DNA of 64,000 nt, taken from positions 1 through 64,000 of the forward strand of contig CAZJLR010000007.1 in the NCBI GenBank assembly GCA_964546815.1, in the 5' to 3' direction. The stretch comes from JAIEPM01 sp964546815 (lineage in GTDB: Bacteria; Cyanobacteriota; Vampirovibrionia; Obscuribacterales; Obscuribacteraceae). How positions within the stretch are numbered: the first letter of the stretch is position 1; the number at the start of each line of letters is the position of its first letter. Under the pieces are notes generated by a model. The model ran no database searches. It saw only the letters and a program-made list of their open reading frames with translations, and was not told where the DNA came from. This document shows positions 52,414 to 61,340 of this stretch, piece after piece. The translations under genes were made by a program, and so were the position numbers.

Positions 52414-52911
52414 ATGCCACTAAAAGCGGTGCTTTGTCGTAATTTATTGTCAAACGTTTTGCTTGCTGCATTGATTGCAAGCTCTGCATTTGCTTTTCCA
52501 AATGCTGCCGAGTCGAAGTCTAGCAGTGCGAAAGACGATGTCACTGCCGTATTGCAAACGCAAGCCGATGCCTGGAACAAAGGTGACCTCGACAAGTTTA
52601 TGAGCGCTTACCTTGATTCAGAAGAAACCTCATACACTTCTGGTGGCACCGAAGTCTGGGGATATAAGGCGCTGCATGATCGTTATCAAAATAAGTATGG
52701 CAAGAGCCCTGAAACAATGGGTAAGCTTAGCTTTTCGGATTTGAAATGCTTTGACCTTGGAAGCAAGAATGAGCTTGCAATCGGTCGCTGGCATCTTGAA
52801 CTTAAGACTACAACTCTCGATGGTGTTTTCAGTCTGGTGCTGGTCAAAGGCAAGGATGGCTGGAAAATTTTGCATGACCATACTTCGCTGTCTGCAGACA
52901 AGAAAAGCTGA
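52414..52911 (+). CDS. secreted SnoaL/NTF2-like protein (DUF4440-type)
   Basis: About 165 residues. The signal peptide spans about 1-28 (LLSNVLLAALIASSAFAFP). The mature part has the DUF4440/SnoaL pattern: VTAVLQTQADAWNKGDLDKF at the start, GYKALHDRYQNKYG in the middle and LVKGKDGWKILHDHTS at the end. Members form cone-shaped pockets; function here is unknown. It starts 23 bases after the desaturase stop and may be co-transcribed. Confidence 0.82.
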   Translation: MPLKAVLCRNLLSNVLLAALIASSAFAFPNAAESKSSSAKDDVTAVLQTQADAWNKGDLDKFMSAYLDSEETSYTSGGTEVWGYKALHDRYQNKYGKSPETMGKLSFSDLKCFDLGSKNELAIGRWHLELKTTTLDGVFSLVLVKGKDGWKILHDHTSLSADKKS

Positions 52912-53075
52912 ATTCTGGCTCATAAAGCCGCTTTTACTACGCGTTTCCCACATGTAGATCGGAAATACTAAGCATATATTAGATGACAAGGGGCGCGCCT
53001 TCAAATAGGCTGAACCTATCGGGGTTCCATACAATCTGCCATACAGGCGCAGTGGACTCCATAGAGGACATGTCT

Positions 53076-54122
53076 ATGAGTGGTGCTGACAGACAAGTTG
53101 ATGCGAAAGATGCTCCTAAGCAAGGCTCAGGAGTCGTTGTCGATGACGACAAGCTTCGCAATGATGCGCTTGAAGCTTTGAGGAAAGACTCACTCTCGCA
53201 CGCGCACGGCGTCGGTGGCTACAGCTCCTCTGATTTGTTTCCTGGGAAGCCGTCTGGACTACCTCCTTTAGGACCACCTTTAGATTGGAAATCGCAATTT
53301 CCACCGAAAACTGGAACTCCAGATGATCCTGGTGGATTGCTAAAGCACGATCCTCATATTGAAAATTGGGTAAGTAAAACTATTCGCGAAGGTGCTGTGA
53401 TTGGCGGCGGGGTTGGCGAGAGCTTTTTCTATGGTGTGGCAAATTTGCCAGATCATCTGCCCGCAATCGGAACATCTATCATTATTGGTGGCACGCTTGC
53501 CGCCATGACTAAAACAGGTAAACTCGGCGCGGCTGCTGCCATGGTGGCGGGTGCTTATTTCACCAGTCGATTCGTTTTAGACACTATTCATGACCACCGT
53601 CGTTGGCACAAATTTGGTGAGGCGATTGAAGACACGTGGAAAACTGATGCTAATTTCTGGAAGAACATGCACACAGTGCGCGATACTGCCGGCAATTACA
53701 TTTTTGACACCAGTCTATCAGTGGCTTCTGGCTATGTCGGTTATAACAACCCACAACTGGCTGGGCTTTTGCTGAACATAATGCGAGTACCACCAGTGGT
53801 GCCAAATACGCCACCAATCTTCAGCCCCGCTTTGGCAACGACTGCTATGGCGATGGGCATTGTTCCTGTGCACACGTTCTACACAAGGTATGAAGACCAA
53901 CAAAGAGAGCGCGAACGAGAGCGTGAAAATCGGGAAAATACAATCTCATTCGATATCCACGGTACTATTCACCGTCCTCCGCCGAGTGCCGATCAGTTAA
54001 AGGAATATCTTGAAGAAGGCAAAAAGAAACGTGATTCAGACGATGACAAAAAAGACAGTCAGGACCTCCGGATAGATCCGCATAACAACAACATTCATAT
54101 CTGGCTGCACACACCCAGGTGA
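53076..54122 (+). CDS. hypothetical protein with Gly-rich hydrophobic centre
   Basis: About 348 residues from ATG 53076 (GAGG 8 bases upstream); starts at 53070 or 52983 are possible. The polar N-terminal third contains a Pro-rich stretch (GKPSGLPPLGPPLDWKSQFP). Hydrophobic Gly/Ala segments lie in the centre (AVIGGGVGESFFYGVANLP, IGTSIIIGGTLAAM, GAAAAMVAGAYFTS). The C-terminus is a highly charged coiled coil (QQRERERERENRE). Build is similar to the protein at 31824-32732. Probably membrane-associated and lineage-specific; no function assigned. Confidence 0.6.
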   Translation: MSGADRQVDAKDAPKQGSGVVVDDDKLRNDALEALRKDSLSHAHGVGGYSSSDLFPGKPSGLPPLGPPLDWKSQFPPKTGTPDDPGGLLKHDPHIENWVSKTIREGAVIGGGVGESFFYGVANLPDHLPAIGTSIIIGGTLAAMTKTGKLGAAAAMVAGAYFTSRFVLDTIHDHRRWHKFGEAIEDTWKTDANFWKNMHTVRDTAGNYIFDTSLSVASGYVGYNNPQLAGLLLNIMRVPPVVPNTPPIFSPALATTAMAMGIVPVHTFYTRYEDQQRERERERENRENTISFDIHGTIHRPPPSADQLKEYLEEGKKKRDSDDDKKDSQDLRIDPHNNNIHIWLHTPR

Positions 54123-54139
54123 AATGAGTCTCTATAAGT

Positions 54140-54178
54140 AGAAGGGGTGGCAAGTTTGCCACCCCTTCTCTATTTTTT
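54140..54178. terminator. bidirectional terminator
   Basis: Perfect 14-bp stem AGAAGGGGTGGCAA/TTGCCACCCCTTCT with a 2-base loop, then TATTTTTT on the plus strand. It lies between convergent genes and can serve both. Confidence 0.9.
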
Positions 54179-54200
54179 GCTATCGTTTTCAGGCGAAGCC

Positions 54201-55727
54201 TTAGTTTTTGCCTTTCCAAATTGGGTCTTGGAATTTCTTGCTGCCTGCATTATCAAACCAGCGAGTCATCGTGGTTTTTTGTTGGGTATAGAAATTGATG
54301 CCTTCTCTACCTTGTATGTGTTGGTCGCCGAAGAATGATGCGTTCCATCCGGTGAATGGGAACCATGCCATTGGCGCCGGCACTCCGACGTTGATGCCGA
54401 TCATTCCGGCGTTGAAGTAGCGCTTGAACTCGCGTGCAGCTTTGCCGCTGTTTGTGTAGATAACAGCGCCGTTGCCGTAAGGGCAATTCTTGCCCAGCGC
54501 GATTGCATCTTCAATTGTTTTGACGCGCACAACACCCAACACTGGTCCAAAAATTTCTTCTTTCACAACGCTCATTTCAGCGCTTGCTTTGTCGAGAATT
54601 GTTGGCCCGAGGAAGAATCCGTTTGCGCCATCGGCTACTTTGATGTCTCTTCCGTCGAGGGCTGCTACTGCGCCTTCCTTAACGCCTAGGTCGATGAGCG
54701 AGCGAACTTTCTTCAGGTGATCTGCAGAAATAACAGGACCCATATCTGGGCTGGTATCGCCATCGGTGCGTCCTACCGTCATCTTTGCTGTTGATTCGAC
54801 TAAGCGAGGAATCAATTCTTCTGCAGCATCGCCTACCGGAATTGCCAGGCTGCCTGCCATGCAGCGTTCGCCTGCGCAGCCGAAAGCTGATGATTGAAGG
54901 GCTTGAACTGTGTTGTCCATGTCGGCGTCTGGCATAATGATGATGTGATTTTTTGCACCACCTGCTGCTTGCACTTTCTTGCCATGCTTGCTGCCTACTT
55001 CATAAATGTATTTTGCAATTGCGGTTGAACCAACAAAGGAAACCGCTTTAACCAGCGGGTGAGTCAGCAAGGCATCAACAGCGTCTTTTCCACCGTGAAC
55101 TATGTTGAACACACCGTCTGGAAGACCGGCTTCTTTCAAAAGATCTGCGATGAGCATACTTGTGAGCGGTACTTTTTCAGATGGCTTGAGGACAAATGTG
55201 TTGCCGCATGTCAGTGCAATTGGGTACATCCACAATGGCACCATGGCGGGGAAGTTAAACGGAGTGATGCCGACGCAGACTCCCAGCGGGTGACGCATGG
55301 TTTCGCAGTCTACATTGGTGGCGATATTTTCCATGCATTCGCCCATGATCAAACTGGGAATGCCCATTGAAAATTCGATAACTTCCATGCCTCTAGCGAC
55401 GGAAGCTTTGGCTTCGGCTAGAGTTTTGCCGTGTTCTCTTGAAACTGCTTTTGTGATGGCATCATAATTTTTTTCCATCAGCCCTTTGAAGCGATACATT
55501 ACGCGGGCTCTTTCAACTACCGGAGTGTCATTCCAGGCTGGAAAAGCAGCCTGGGCGGCTTGAACAACCAGGTCGACTTCGTCGGCTTTGCACATTGGGA
55601 CTTTGGCAATTAGTTCGCCCGTCGATGGGTTGAACACATTGCTGAAGTCTTGAGATTTAGAGGCTACCCACTTGCCACCAACTAAGAGTTCGCAAGTTTT
55701 CACAGCGCTGCTTTGCGTAACTGCCAT
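54201..55727 (-). CDS. mmsA: CoA-acylating methylmalonate-semialdehyde dehydrogenase
   Basis: About 508 residues, ATG with GGAGG 8 bases upstream. Aldehyde dehydrogenase fold with MmsA-type features: GITPFNFPAMVPLWMYPIA, the SFVGSTAIAKYIYEVG NAD-binding block and the catalytic cysteine in SSAFGCAGERCMA, where the RCMA context is specific to MmsA. It converts methylmalonate semialdehyde (valine breakdown) or malonate semialdehyde (inositol breakdown) with CoA and NAD to propionyl- or acetyl-CoA. It stands alone, so the pathway context is not shown. Confidence 0.9.
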   Translation of the reverse strand: MAVTQSSAVKTCELLVGGKWVASKSQDFSNVFNPSTGELIAKVPMCKADEVDLVVQAAQAAFPAWNDTPVVERARVMYRFKGLMEKNYDAITKAVSREHGKTLAEAKASVARGMEVIEFSMGIPSLIMGECMENIATNVDCETMRHPLGVCVGITPFNFPAMVPLWMYPIALTCGNTFVLKPSEKVPLTSMLIADLLKEAGLPDGVFNIVHGGKDAVDALLTHPLVKAVSFVGSTAIAKYIYEVGSKHGKKVQAAGGAKNHIIIMPDADMDNTVQALQSSAFGCAGERCMAGSLAIPVGDAAEELIPRLVESTAKMTVGRTDGDTSPDMGPVISADHLKKVRSLIDLGVKEGAVAALDGRDIKVADGANGFFLGPTILDKASAEMSVVKEEIFGPVLGVVRVKTIEDAIALGKNCPYGNGAVIYTNSGKAAREFKRYFNAGMIGINVGVPAPMAWFPFTGWNASFFGDQHIQGREGINFYTQQKTTMTRWFDNAGSKKFQDPIWKGKN

Positions 55728-55881
55728 CTAAAATCCTCCGCAGGAAAAACAAAAGCAAGTAAATATCTGCCAGCGATCCTAATGGTCGCAAAATGGCCCC
55801 CACAGCATATAATGTTGGGTTCTAAATGACAACGCCGCGCTGCAGACTTTCTTGTATTAAGCCGCTCTTTTAGATTAGAGT

Positions 55882-57300
55882 TCATTTATCAGCAGTGCTA
55901 GACTCGCTTTTCTTGCCCTCTGCCAGTTTGCCAAGAATGGAGTAGGCATTTAAGCGCGACTCTGCGTCATAACAATGTTCGCTTGCGGCCCTGGCATATT
56001 TTTTCGCCTCTTGTGTTTTACCTAGCTGCAAATAGGCTTCGGCTAAAGCATAGTTTTGAGTAAATTTGAGCTTTGGGTCTTTGCTGAAATCGTCTGCTTT
56101 TGGGAGAAACTTGAGTGCTTCTGCTGCTTTATTTTGAAGGATCAAAACTTTTGCAATATCAATCTGCAGTTTGTCCAGTAAATCGTCCTCTGCTTTGACA
56201 GCTTGCGTAATTGATAGCGCATGGTCTAAATCAGATTTAGCCAGGTCTAAGCGCCCATCGGACTCATCGATGTTTGCAAGCGCGTCCATAATTTCAGCTA
56301 CTTTTATTCTGCTGCTATCTTTTTGTGCAAGTGGTTTGACCTGTTCAAATGACTTTTCGCTTTCAGTTGATAATTTCAGACGCGATTGGATAATTGATAA
56401 TGCAGCCAGCGCCGAAGCGCTTATCTCAGGATTGTCTGAGTCATTTGCGCTTGCTTCAATCGTGCTCTGACAAAGCGATTCTGCTTTTTCTGTTTTTCCA
56501 AGCTGGTAATAGACCAAAATCAATTCCAGATTTGTAAGCCCGACTGCATGCTTATCTTTTTGCTTTTCAAAGTAACTGCGCGCCGCAATCAGAAACTTCG
56601 CTGCGTCGTCAACATCGCTTTCTTCGCACATTTTCTTAGACTTTTCAAAGATAGCCTTCAGTGGCTCTTTCTCTGCTTTTACGACTTTCATCACGCGCAC
56701 CAGCATGTCTGAGTCGATTTCTTCCGTTTTGTTTTTATTTTGCTTTCCGTCTAGAGAAACAAGTTCTGCTTCGCATTCATCTATTACTGCGTTTTTGTCG
56801 TCGGCGTGAATTGCTGCGCGAAAATACTTTTTTGCTGCGTCGAAGTTGCCTGCTTTCTTCTCTAATTTGCCCAGGCTGAATAACGTTTCGCAATGCTGCG
56901 CTCGGTATAAGCGGTATTCTTCACTATTGCTTTCGTGCTGTTTTTCAAATGTCGCGACAGCTTGCTTAAGCTCGTCGCTTGCTTTAGCGTCTTCTCCGCG
57001 CTTGATGTAAAGCTGCCCGAGTTCTTTTCTGCTTATAGCTTCGAAAAGAGATAGCCCATCTTCTTTTTTTACGGTTAGCAGGCTGTCATTGAATTCTTTG
57101 AACGCCTTGTCATAGTCTTGTCGCGCGATTGCCTCTCGACCACTGGTGATTTGCCGCTTCCAGTCAATTAGAGCATCATCGTCCGATGCAGGCGTGATTG
57201 AGCAAGCGCAAATGAATTGCGGTAACAATGCAAGAGTGAGCAGCCATTGCATGTAATGCTTTGTCTGAAATTTCGTATTGCATATGATGCTAAGTCGCAC
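55882..57300 (-). CDS. TPR-repeat lipoprotein
   Basis: About 472 residues; ATG 57252 would give a shorter, more typical signal (QWLLTLALLPQFICAC). A lipobox-like cysteine pair follows that helix. At least six TPR-like units cover residues about 45-460 (ARQDYDKAFKEFNDSLL; LFSLGKLEKKAGNFDAAKKY; NYALAEAYLQLGKTQEAKKY). Likely an outer- or inner-membrane-anchored scaffold facing the periplasm. Partners unknown. Confidence 0.75.
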   Translation of the reverse strand: MRLSIICNTKFQTKHYMQWLLTLALLPQFICACSITPASDDDALIDWKRQITSGREAIARQDYDKAFKEFNDSLLTVKKEDGLSLFEAISRKELGQLYIKRGEDAKASDELKQAVATFEKQHESNSEEYRLYRAQHCETLFSLGKLEKKAGNFDAAKKYFRAAIHADDKNAVIDECEAELVSLDGKQNKNKTEEIDSDMLVRVMKVVKAEKEPLKAIFEKSKKMCEESDVDDAAKFLIAARSYFEKQKDKHAVGLTNLELILVYYQLGKTEKAESLCQSTIEASANDSDNPEISASALAALSIIQSRLKLSTESEKSFEQVKPLAQKDSSRIKVAEIMDALANIDESDGRLDLAKSDLDHALSITQAVKAEDDLLDKLQIDIAKVLILQNKAAEALKFLPKADDFSKDPKLKFTQNYALAEAYLQLGKTQEAKKYARAASEHCYDAESRLNAYSILGKLAEGKKSESSTADK

Positions 57301-57397
57301 CGAACTGCTCCCTCAATGTTACAGAATCAGAATATGCCCTTTGCACGGGTATTTCAATTCTTCAATTGAGTTGCTGGCAATTATTCCAGTGAAAAAG

Positions 57398-58330
57398 TCA
57401 GGCTGCTTTATTCCAAAGTGGGGTGAATTCAATATATTGTTGGCTGTTTCGATTGAGGTCATTGGTCAAGTCTGAGCCCTGGCGCAATTGCTTGCTCTTC
57501 CATTGGACATAATCTTTGAGACTCTGGGTCATTTCTCTGTAATTCTTTGGTGTGAAACCTTGTTCAATCATTCCATCTAAGCCGCGCTGAAATGCTTCTT
57601 CTGGATTATCTTTTAACAGCTGCTTTAATTCGGGGTCGTGAGTCAATTGATATGCTGCGGTAACAAGTCCTGTTCTGTCGGTGCCATGGTAGCAGTGAAC
57701 TAAAACCCGTCCACCATCAGCTTTCTGGCTGTCGATGTAGTCAACGATTTTTTGTACATATTGAGGGTCTTGAATTTCCTTTGATTGCATCGGGAAATTC
57801 TCTCTTGTTATTCCACGCTCGCTAGATGCTTTGCTCTCGGCATTTTTTTCATCGAGATCTGCTTGATAATATTTTGCTGGCGCGGGACCACGCAAGTCGA
57901 TGATTGTGGTGTGTTTGGCGTGCTCTGGGTCAAACTGATTGTCGCCCCATATTTTATTAAGCGCCTGGTCAACACCCTCCGCTCCTCTCGGGCGACCGCT
58001 TCTGAAAACACTTTCGTCTACTTTGCTGAAATGAGAAATTGGTGCTTTTTCATCGAAAAGTTGCTTTTCGATATCTTTACGTTCAGGCTTTGCTTCTGCC
58101 TTTTCTGCATCATCTCCCTTTGCGGATGATTCTGGTTTTGCTGAAGTTTCGTTTTCGGCAGTTTTTAGCAAACTTAGTTTGATAGGGCTTTTGGAATCTG
58201 GCGAAGAGCAAGCCATGATGTCGTCCATGCAGCGTTGGTTTGTAAGTTTGAGAATTTCAGTTTCAGGCGTGGTTTTATTGTCGTCACGGACGCGCGACGA
58301 TACAAACGATTCAGCACCGTTGTTATTCAC
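57398..58330 (-). CDS. tyrosine/dual-specificity phosphatase-like protein
   Basis: About 310 residues from a GTG preceded by GGGGAG at 8 bases; an earlier TTG at 58354 is less likely. A disordered, Lys/Glu-rich N-terminus of about 90 residues leads to a DSP-like domain. 'DESVFRSGRP' opens it, TTIIDLRGPAPAKYY includes the probable general-acid Asp, and the P loop is VLVHCYHGTDRTG with C213 and R219 (HCxxGxxR). It should hydrolyse phosphotyrosine or phosphoinositide-type substrates. The context gives no substrate. Confidence 0.8.
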   Translation of the reverse strand: MNNNGAESFVSSRVRDDNKTTPETEILKLTNQRCMDDIMACSSPDSKSPIKLSLLKTAENETSAKPESSAKGDDAEKAEAKPERKDIEKQLFDEKAPISHFSKVDESVFRSGRPRGAEGVDQALNKIWGDNQFDPEHAKHTTIIDLRGPAPAKYYQADLDEKNAESKASSERGITRENFPMQSKEIQDPQYVQKIVDYIDSQKADGGRVLVHCYHGTDRTGLVTAAYQLTHDPELKQLLKDNPEEAFQRGLDGMIEQGFTPKNYREMTQSLKDYVQWKSKQLRQGSDLTNDLNRNSQQYIEFTPLWNKAA

Positions 58331-58501
58331 TATAAATTCTCCCCAACCAACCAATCAAACAACCAATGGCATAGCCACTAGCAGCATAACCCGGCTAGGG
58401 CAGGAAAAATATGTGCAATTGCGTAGCTTCAGTCTGTGGATTTTGAATGCTGGTCATAGATCCTGGCAATCTATTCACGCTGCAGCCTGGTCGGACAACA
58501 A

Positions 58502-58525
58502 CGCTGCCTGTAGACGCAGGCAGCG
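58502..58525. terminator. hairpin downstream of the LprI-like gene
   Basis: CGCTGCCTG-TAGACG-CAGGCAGCG, 9-bp perfect stem, 55 bases past the stop of the minus-strand gene. Only a short T-poor tail follows, so terminator function is uncertain; a REP-type palindrome is the alternative. Confidence 0.5.
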
Positions 58526-58579
58526 CTGTTAAGACCATAATCGGCTAGGCTTAATTCGGGAAGGAAGAGAGACCAAAGC

Positions 58580-59353
58580 TCAATTAGGTTCTTGCTCATT
58601 CGCTTCTGTCGTGATATCTAGCTGGTGACCAATGGTGTTAGCGCGATTTTGCATAATGTCTAGCTTCGCCTCCGAGCGTGCGATGCGCGCAGCAGTATCA
58701 GTGCCTGTAATATGCTGATCTATATGCTTGAATTCAGCATCACGAAATGCTATCCAGGCGCGCTCTGATTCACGAGCTGCCGATTTCCCTTCTGGAGAGA
58801 GTTGATCCATCAAGCCCTTGAAGCGAGCGTTAAGGTGTCCGTCTGCCTGCTGGATGGCTTTGGAAAGATTGGATAGATAGGAGTTTTGATCTCCAGAAGC
58901 TACGCTGATGCGGTCTTTGATAGAGCCGTTTTGCTCGTTTCCAGCAAGATTTTGCAGTTCTATTGTGCGGTCTCGCACCATTTCGCTGCGTGCTGCGGCT
59001 GCCGCTGGCTGAAAGAGAGTGCCTCTATTAGGTTCATTCATGTAGATCTGGTCAATTGAAACACTCTCCATATTTTGAAATTTGGAAAACTTGTTTTGCG
59101 CATCTATGCGAGCAGCTCTCTCTTGAGGGGTCTCCCTGGTGAAACTTTTTTCTGCGCCATGCAATTCTTGAGTCCATTCTGCTTCGGCATTTACCCAGCA
59201 ATTGGCTGTTTCAGCTGTACCGTGGGCAGTGTTCTCGCAGGCGCTGGCTTTCATATCGATTGCAGAATTTGCTCCTTGCAAAAGCCTTGAGCTTGTTTCA
59301 TCGTTCTGTGATGCGTTTCGTCTTGGGGTCTCTTGAAAATTTTCAGGCGCCAT
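58580..59353 (-). CDS. LprI/DUF1311-like protein
   Basis: About 257 residues, ATG with GAGGAG upstream. The C-terminal 110 residues resemble the LprI (DUF1311) lysozyme-inhibitor-type domain: LNARFKGLMDQLSPEGKSA then the conserved SERAWIAFRDAEF helix. No signal peptide is visible, unlike typical LprI proteins, and the cysteines of the family are absent. The N-terminal half is polar and unassigned. So a cytosolic or unconventionally exported relative is likely. Confidence 0.65.
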   Translation of the reverse strand: MAPENFQETPRRNASQNDETSSRLLQGANSAIDMKASACENTAHGTAETANCWVNAEAEWTQELHGAEKSFTRETPQERAARIDAQNKFSKFQNMESVSIDQIYMNEPNRGTLFQPAAAAARSEMVRDRTIELQNLAGNEQNGSIKDRISVASGDQNSYLSNLSKAIQQADGHLNARFKGLMDQLSPEGKSAARESERAWIAFRDAEFKHIDQHITGTDTAARIARSEAKLDIMQNRANTIGHQLDITTEANEQEPN

Positions 59354-59529
59354 TCTAAAACTCCTCGTGCTATCAATGTCGTGGGCGAAAGCCTTACCCT
59401 TGTGTTAAAGCTTCTGTTGACGCGGGTGAAAAGAGCGTGAACAAGCATGGGAGTTTCACGAAGATTGCCTAAATTATGCGTAGCTGCGTTACATCAATTT
59501 GCGCGCTTGGTCGTTCAACTGGCATATGA

Positions 59530-60516
59530 TTATTCAGAGCCAAACTCACCGGAATTCAGGCTGTAGCCAAAGCGGACAGCGTCGGTGGTCATTGCCGTGG
59601 GCAGAATGTGTGTTTGCAATTTGAGTTGAGTTTGACAGAGAAGCATATTTTTTAGAAAACCCTCTTCTTCGGCAAATGTTTTTTGATCAAGTGAATAGAT
59701 CCCTCTAAATCTCCCTTCGGAAATAAATCCAAGGGCAACGGGAGAATCGGTTTTTGGGTTTAGTAAACTCAAACAGCCAGTTCCCCTGCTCCTGGAAAAA
59801 TGCGATTGAATCTTTTCTGCGTAGACAAGATTACCGACATAGGCTTCCGGCTGATCTACATATCCCAAAAACAGCGATGACAAAGAAAGCACAATTGGTT
59901 GAGGCAACTCATACATTTCCATATCGGCATCCACATCGGGTGCCAAAACATCAGCTAGCATCTTCTTAATTCCAATGGCAATCGGACAGGAGTCACTTGA
60001 GGTTTTCGTCGTGTAGATTGTTCCAACGACTCTGCCATTTAAGAAGATGAGAGCGGAACGAGACAGACTGCTCTGGCAGTATATTTTTATGCAACCAGTA
60101 AATTTGGTTTCCTCTACCGTCGAAAAGATCTCCTTTGCGGAATTTGCCGTCAACTTAGTTATGATTGGTGGCGCACCAATGGACGGCATTATGATGTCTA
60201 CAGCACGTCTGTATACGGCAGAATCAGAGTGAGCTTCCGACCACACGACAAAAGCGTTTTCTTGATCGCTTGCGGTGCTGTTTTGTACTCGCGCAGAAGT
60301 TCCTAACGTAAAAGCAAACGTGAACAAAGCGCGGTTGCCATTCATACAGACAAAAGTGCTGGGTACGATTCGGCCCACATCAATAGCCGTAGTGCAGGGC
60401 AAGAATCCCTTGACTCCGCTTTTTACAATGGTTATGGCATATCCACCGGGCTCCGGGGCATCAATGCGGCACCAGAGACATTGCCCAGGTTTGTGGTTGG
60501 CGGCTGCTTGATCCAT
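59530..60516 (-). CDS. hypothetical protein
   Basis: About 328 residues. The first 70 residues look like a beta-barrel (GYAITIVKSGVKGFLPC, DVGRIVPSTFVC), reminiscent of an S1-like or PilZ-like fold. The centre, TGCIKIYCQSSLSRSALIFL followed by NGRVVGTIY, resembles the DUF4388/PATAN pattern ('G.l.i.....a.i.f..G.i'), repeated later as GTGCLSLLNPK and then ISEGRFRGIYSLD. Both assignments are weak. No signal peptide or membrane helix. Confidence 0.6.
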   Translation of the reverse strand: MDQAAANHKPGQCLWCRIDAPEPGGYAITIVKSGVKGFLPCTTAIDVGRIVPSTFVCMNGNRALFTFAFTLGTSARVQNSTASDQENAFVVWSEAHSDSAVYRRAVDIIMPSIGAPPIITKLTANSAKEIFSTVEETKFTGCIKIYCQSSLSRSALIFLNGRVVGTIYTTKTSSDSCPIAIGIKKMLADVLAPDVDADMEMYELPQPIVLSLSSLFLGYVDQPEAYVGNLVYAEKIQSHFSRSRGTGCLSLLNPKTDSPVALGFISEGRFRGIYSLDQKTFAEEEGFLKNMLLCQTQLKLQTHILPTAMTTDAVRFGYSLNSGEFGSE

Positions 60517-60755
60517 AGGGTTATTTTATCATTCTGTTTGCAGCCAAGGGTTAGATTGGGCAGGCAGAGGAATGTCATTTACTTTTGTGAAATTCTTCGG
60601 GTGGGTAATACTTTCCGTGTCTTTTATGATTGCTTGCAGTGAATAGGGGGGGCATTTTCGAAGCACCTAAGACAGCTTGAATAGTGCGCATTAATTTGAA
60701 TGATAAAGAGTGCAGTGTGGAACATAATGTACATAACGGTAAAACTGAGGTCGTC

Positions 60756-61178
60756 ATGAAATCACATCTGGCATTATCCATAGTTCTGTTGACACTAGCG
60801 GTCCCCGCTGCTCAGTCAAACGATTTTGATAAACTCATGAACAAAGCTCTAGGTTCGAACGCAAAAAATCGAGTACTAAAGCAAGCGGAGAGTTTAGCCA
60901 AATCCAAATTATTGAAGCCAGCAACTCCAGGTGCAGCTGCAGTCACCGCCGCACCGTCAGCTGCAGTTACCGCCACACCGTCAGCTGCAGCCAATCCAAC
61001 AGCAACTGGAAGCGCAGCAGCAGCAGCAGGTACTCCTGCGGCAGCGGCAGCAACAGGTGCAAAGCCTTTAACTCTAAAAGACAAATTAAAGCATCGCGCA
61101 GCAGTAGAAGGCGAAAAGAATCTCAAGAAATACAGCGACAAGTACCTAAAGAACAATCTAAGCGGTGTATTGAAGTAA
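60756..61178 (+). CDS. small secreted protein with Ala-rich repeat linker
   Basis: About 140 residues from ATG 60756, chosen because it begins a clean signal peptide (LALSIVLLTLAVPAAQS). The centre is low-complexity Ala/Pro/Thr (VTAAPSAAVTATPSAAANP) with a 24-bp DNA repeat (about 60951-61000) encoding it. The ends are Lys-rich helices (LMNKALGSNAKNRVLKQAES; KDKLKHRAAVEGEKNLKKY). Function unknown. Confidence 0.65.
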   Translation: MKSHLALSIVLLTLAVPAAQSNDFDKLMNKALGSNAKNRVLKQAESLAKSKLLKPATPGAAAVTAAPSAAVTATPSAAANPTATGSAAAAAGTPAAAAATGAKPLTLKDKLKHRAAVEGEKNLKKYSDKYLKNNLSGVLK

Positions 61179-61340
61179 GCCAGAAGAGGTCACTCTATTA
61201 GTTAGCATAGCTTTTAGTTTCCCCAAGTAAATTCACTAAAGAGGTTCGGATTTTGTAGGCAGAAAATTGTGCATACAAAAAAATCTGCAAGCTCGATTAC
61301 AATAGGCTGTTCATTTTCGCAGGTACTTGTTTAACCAGTT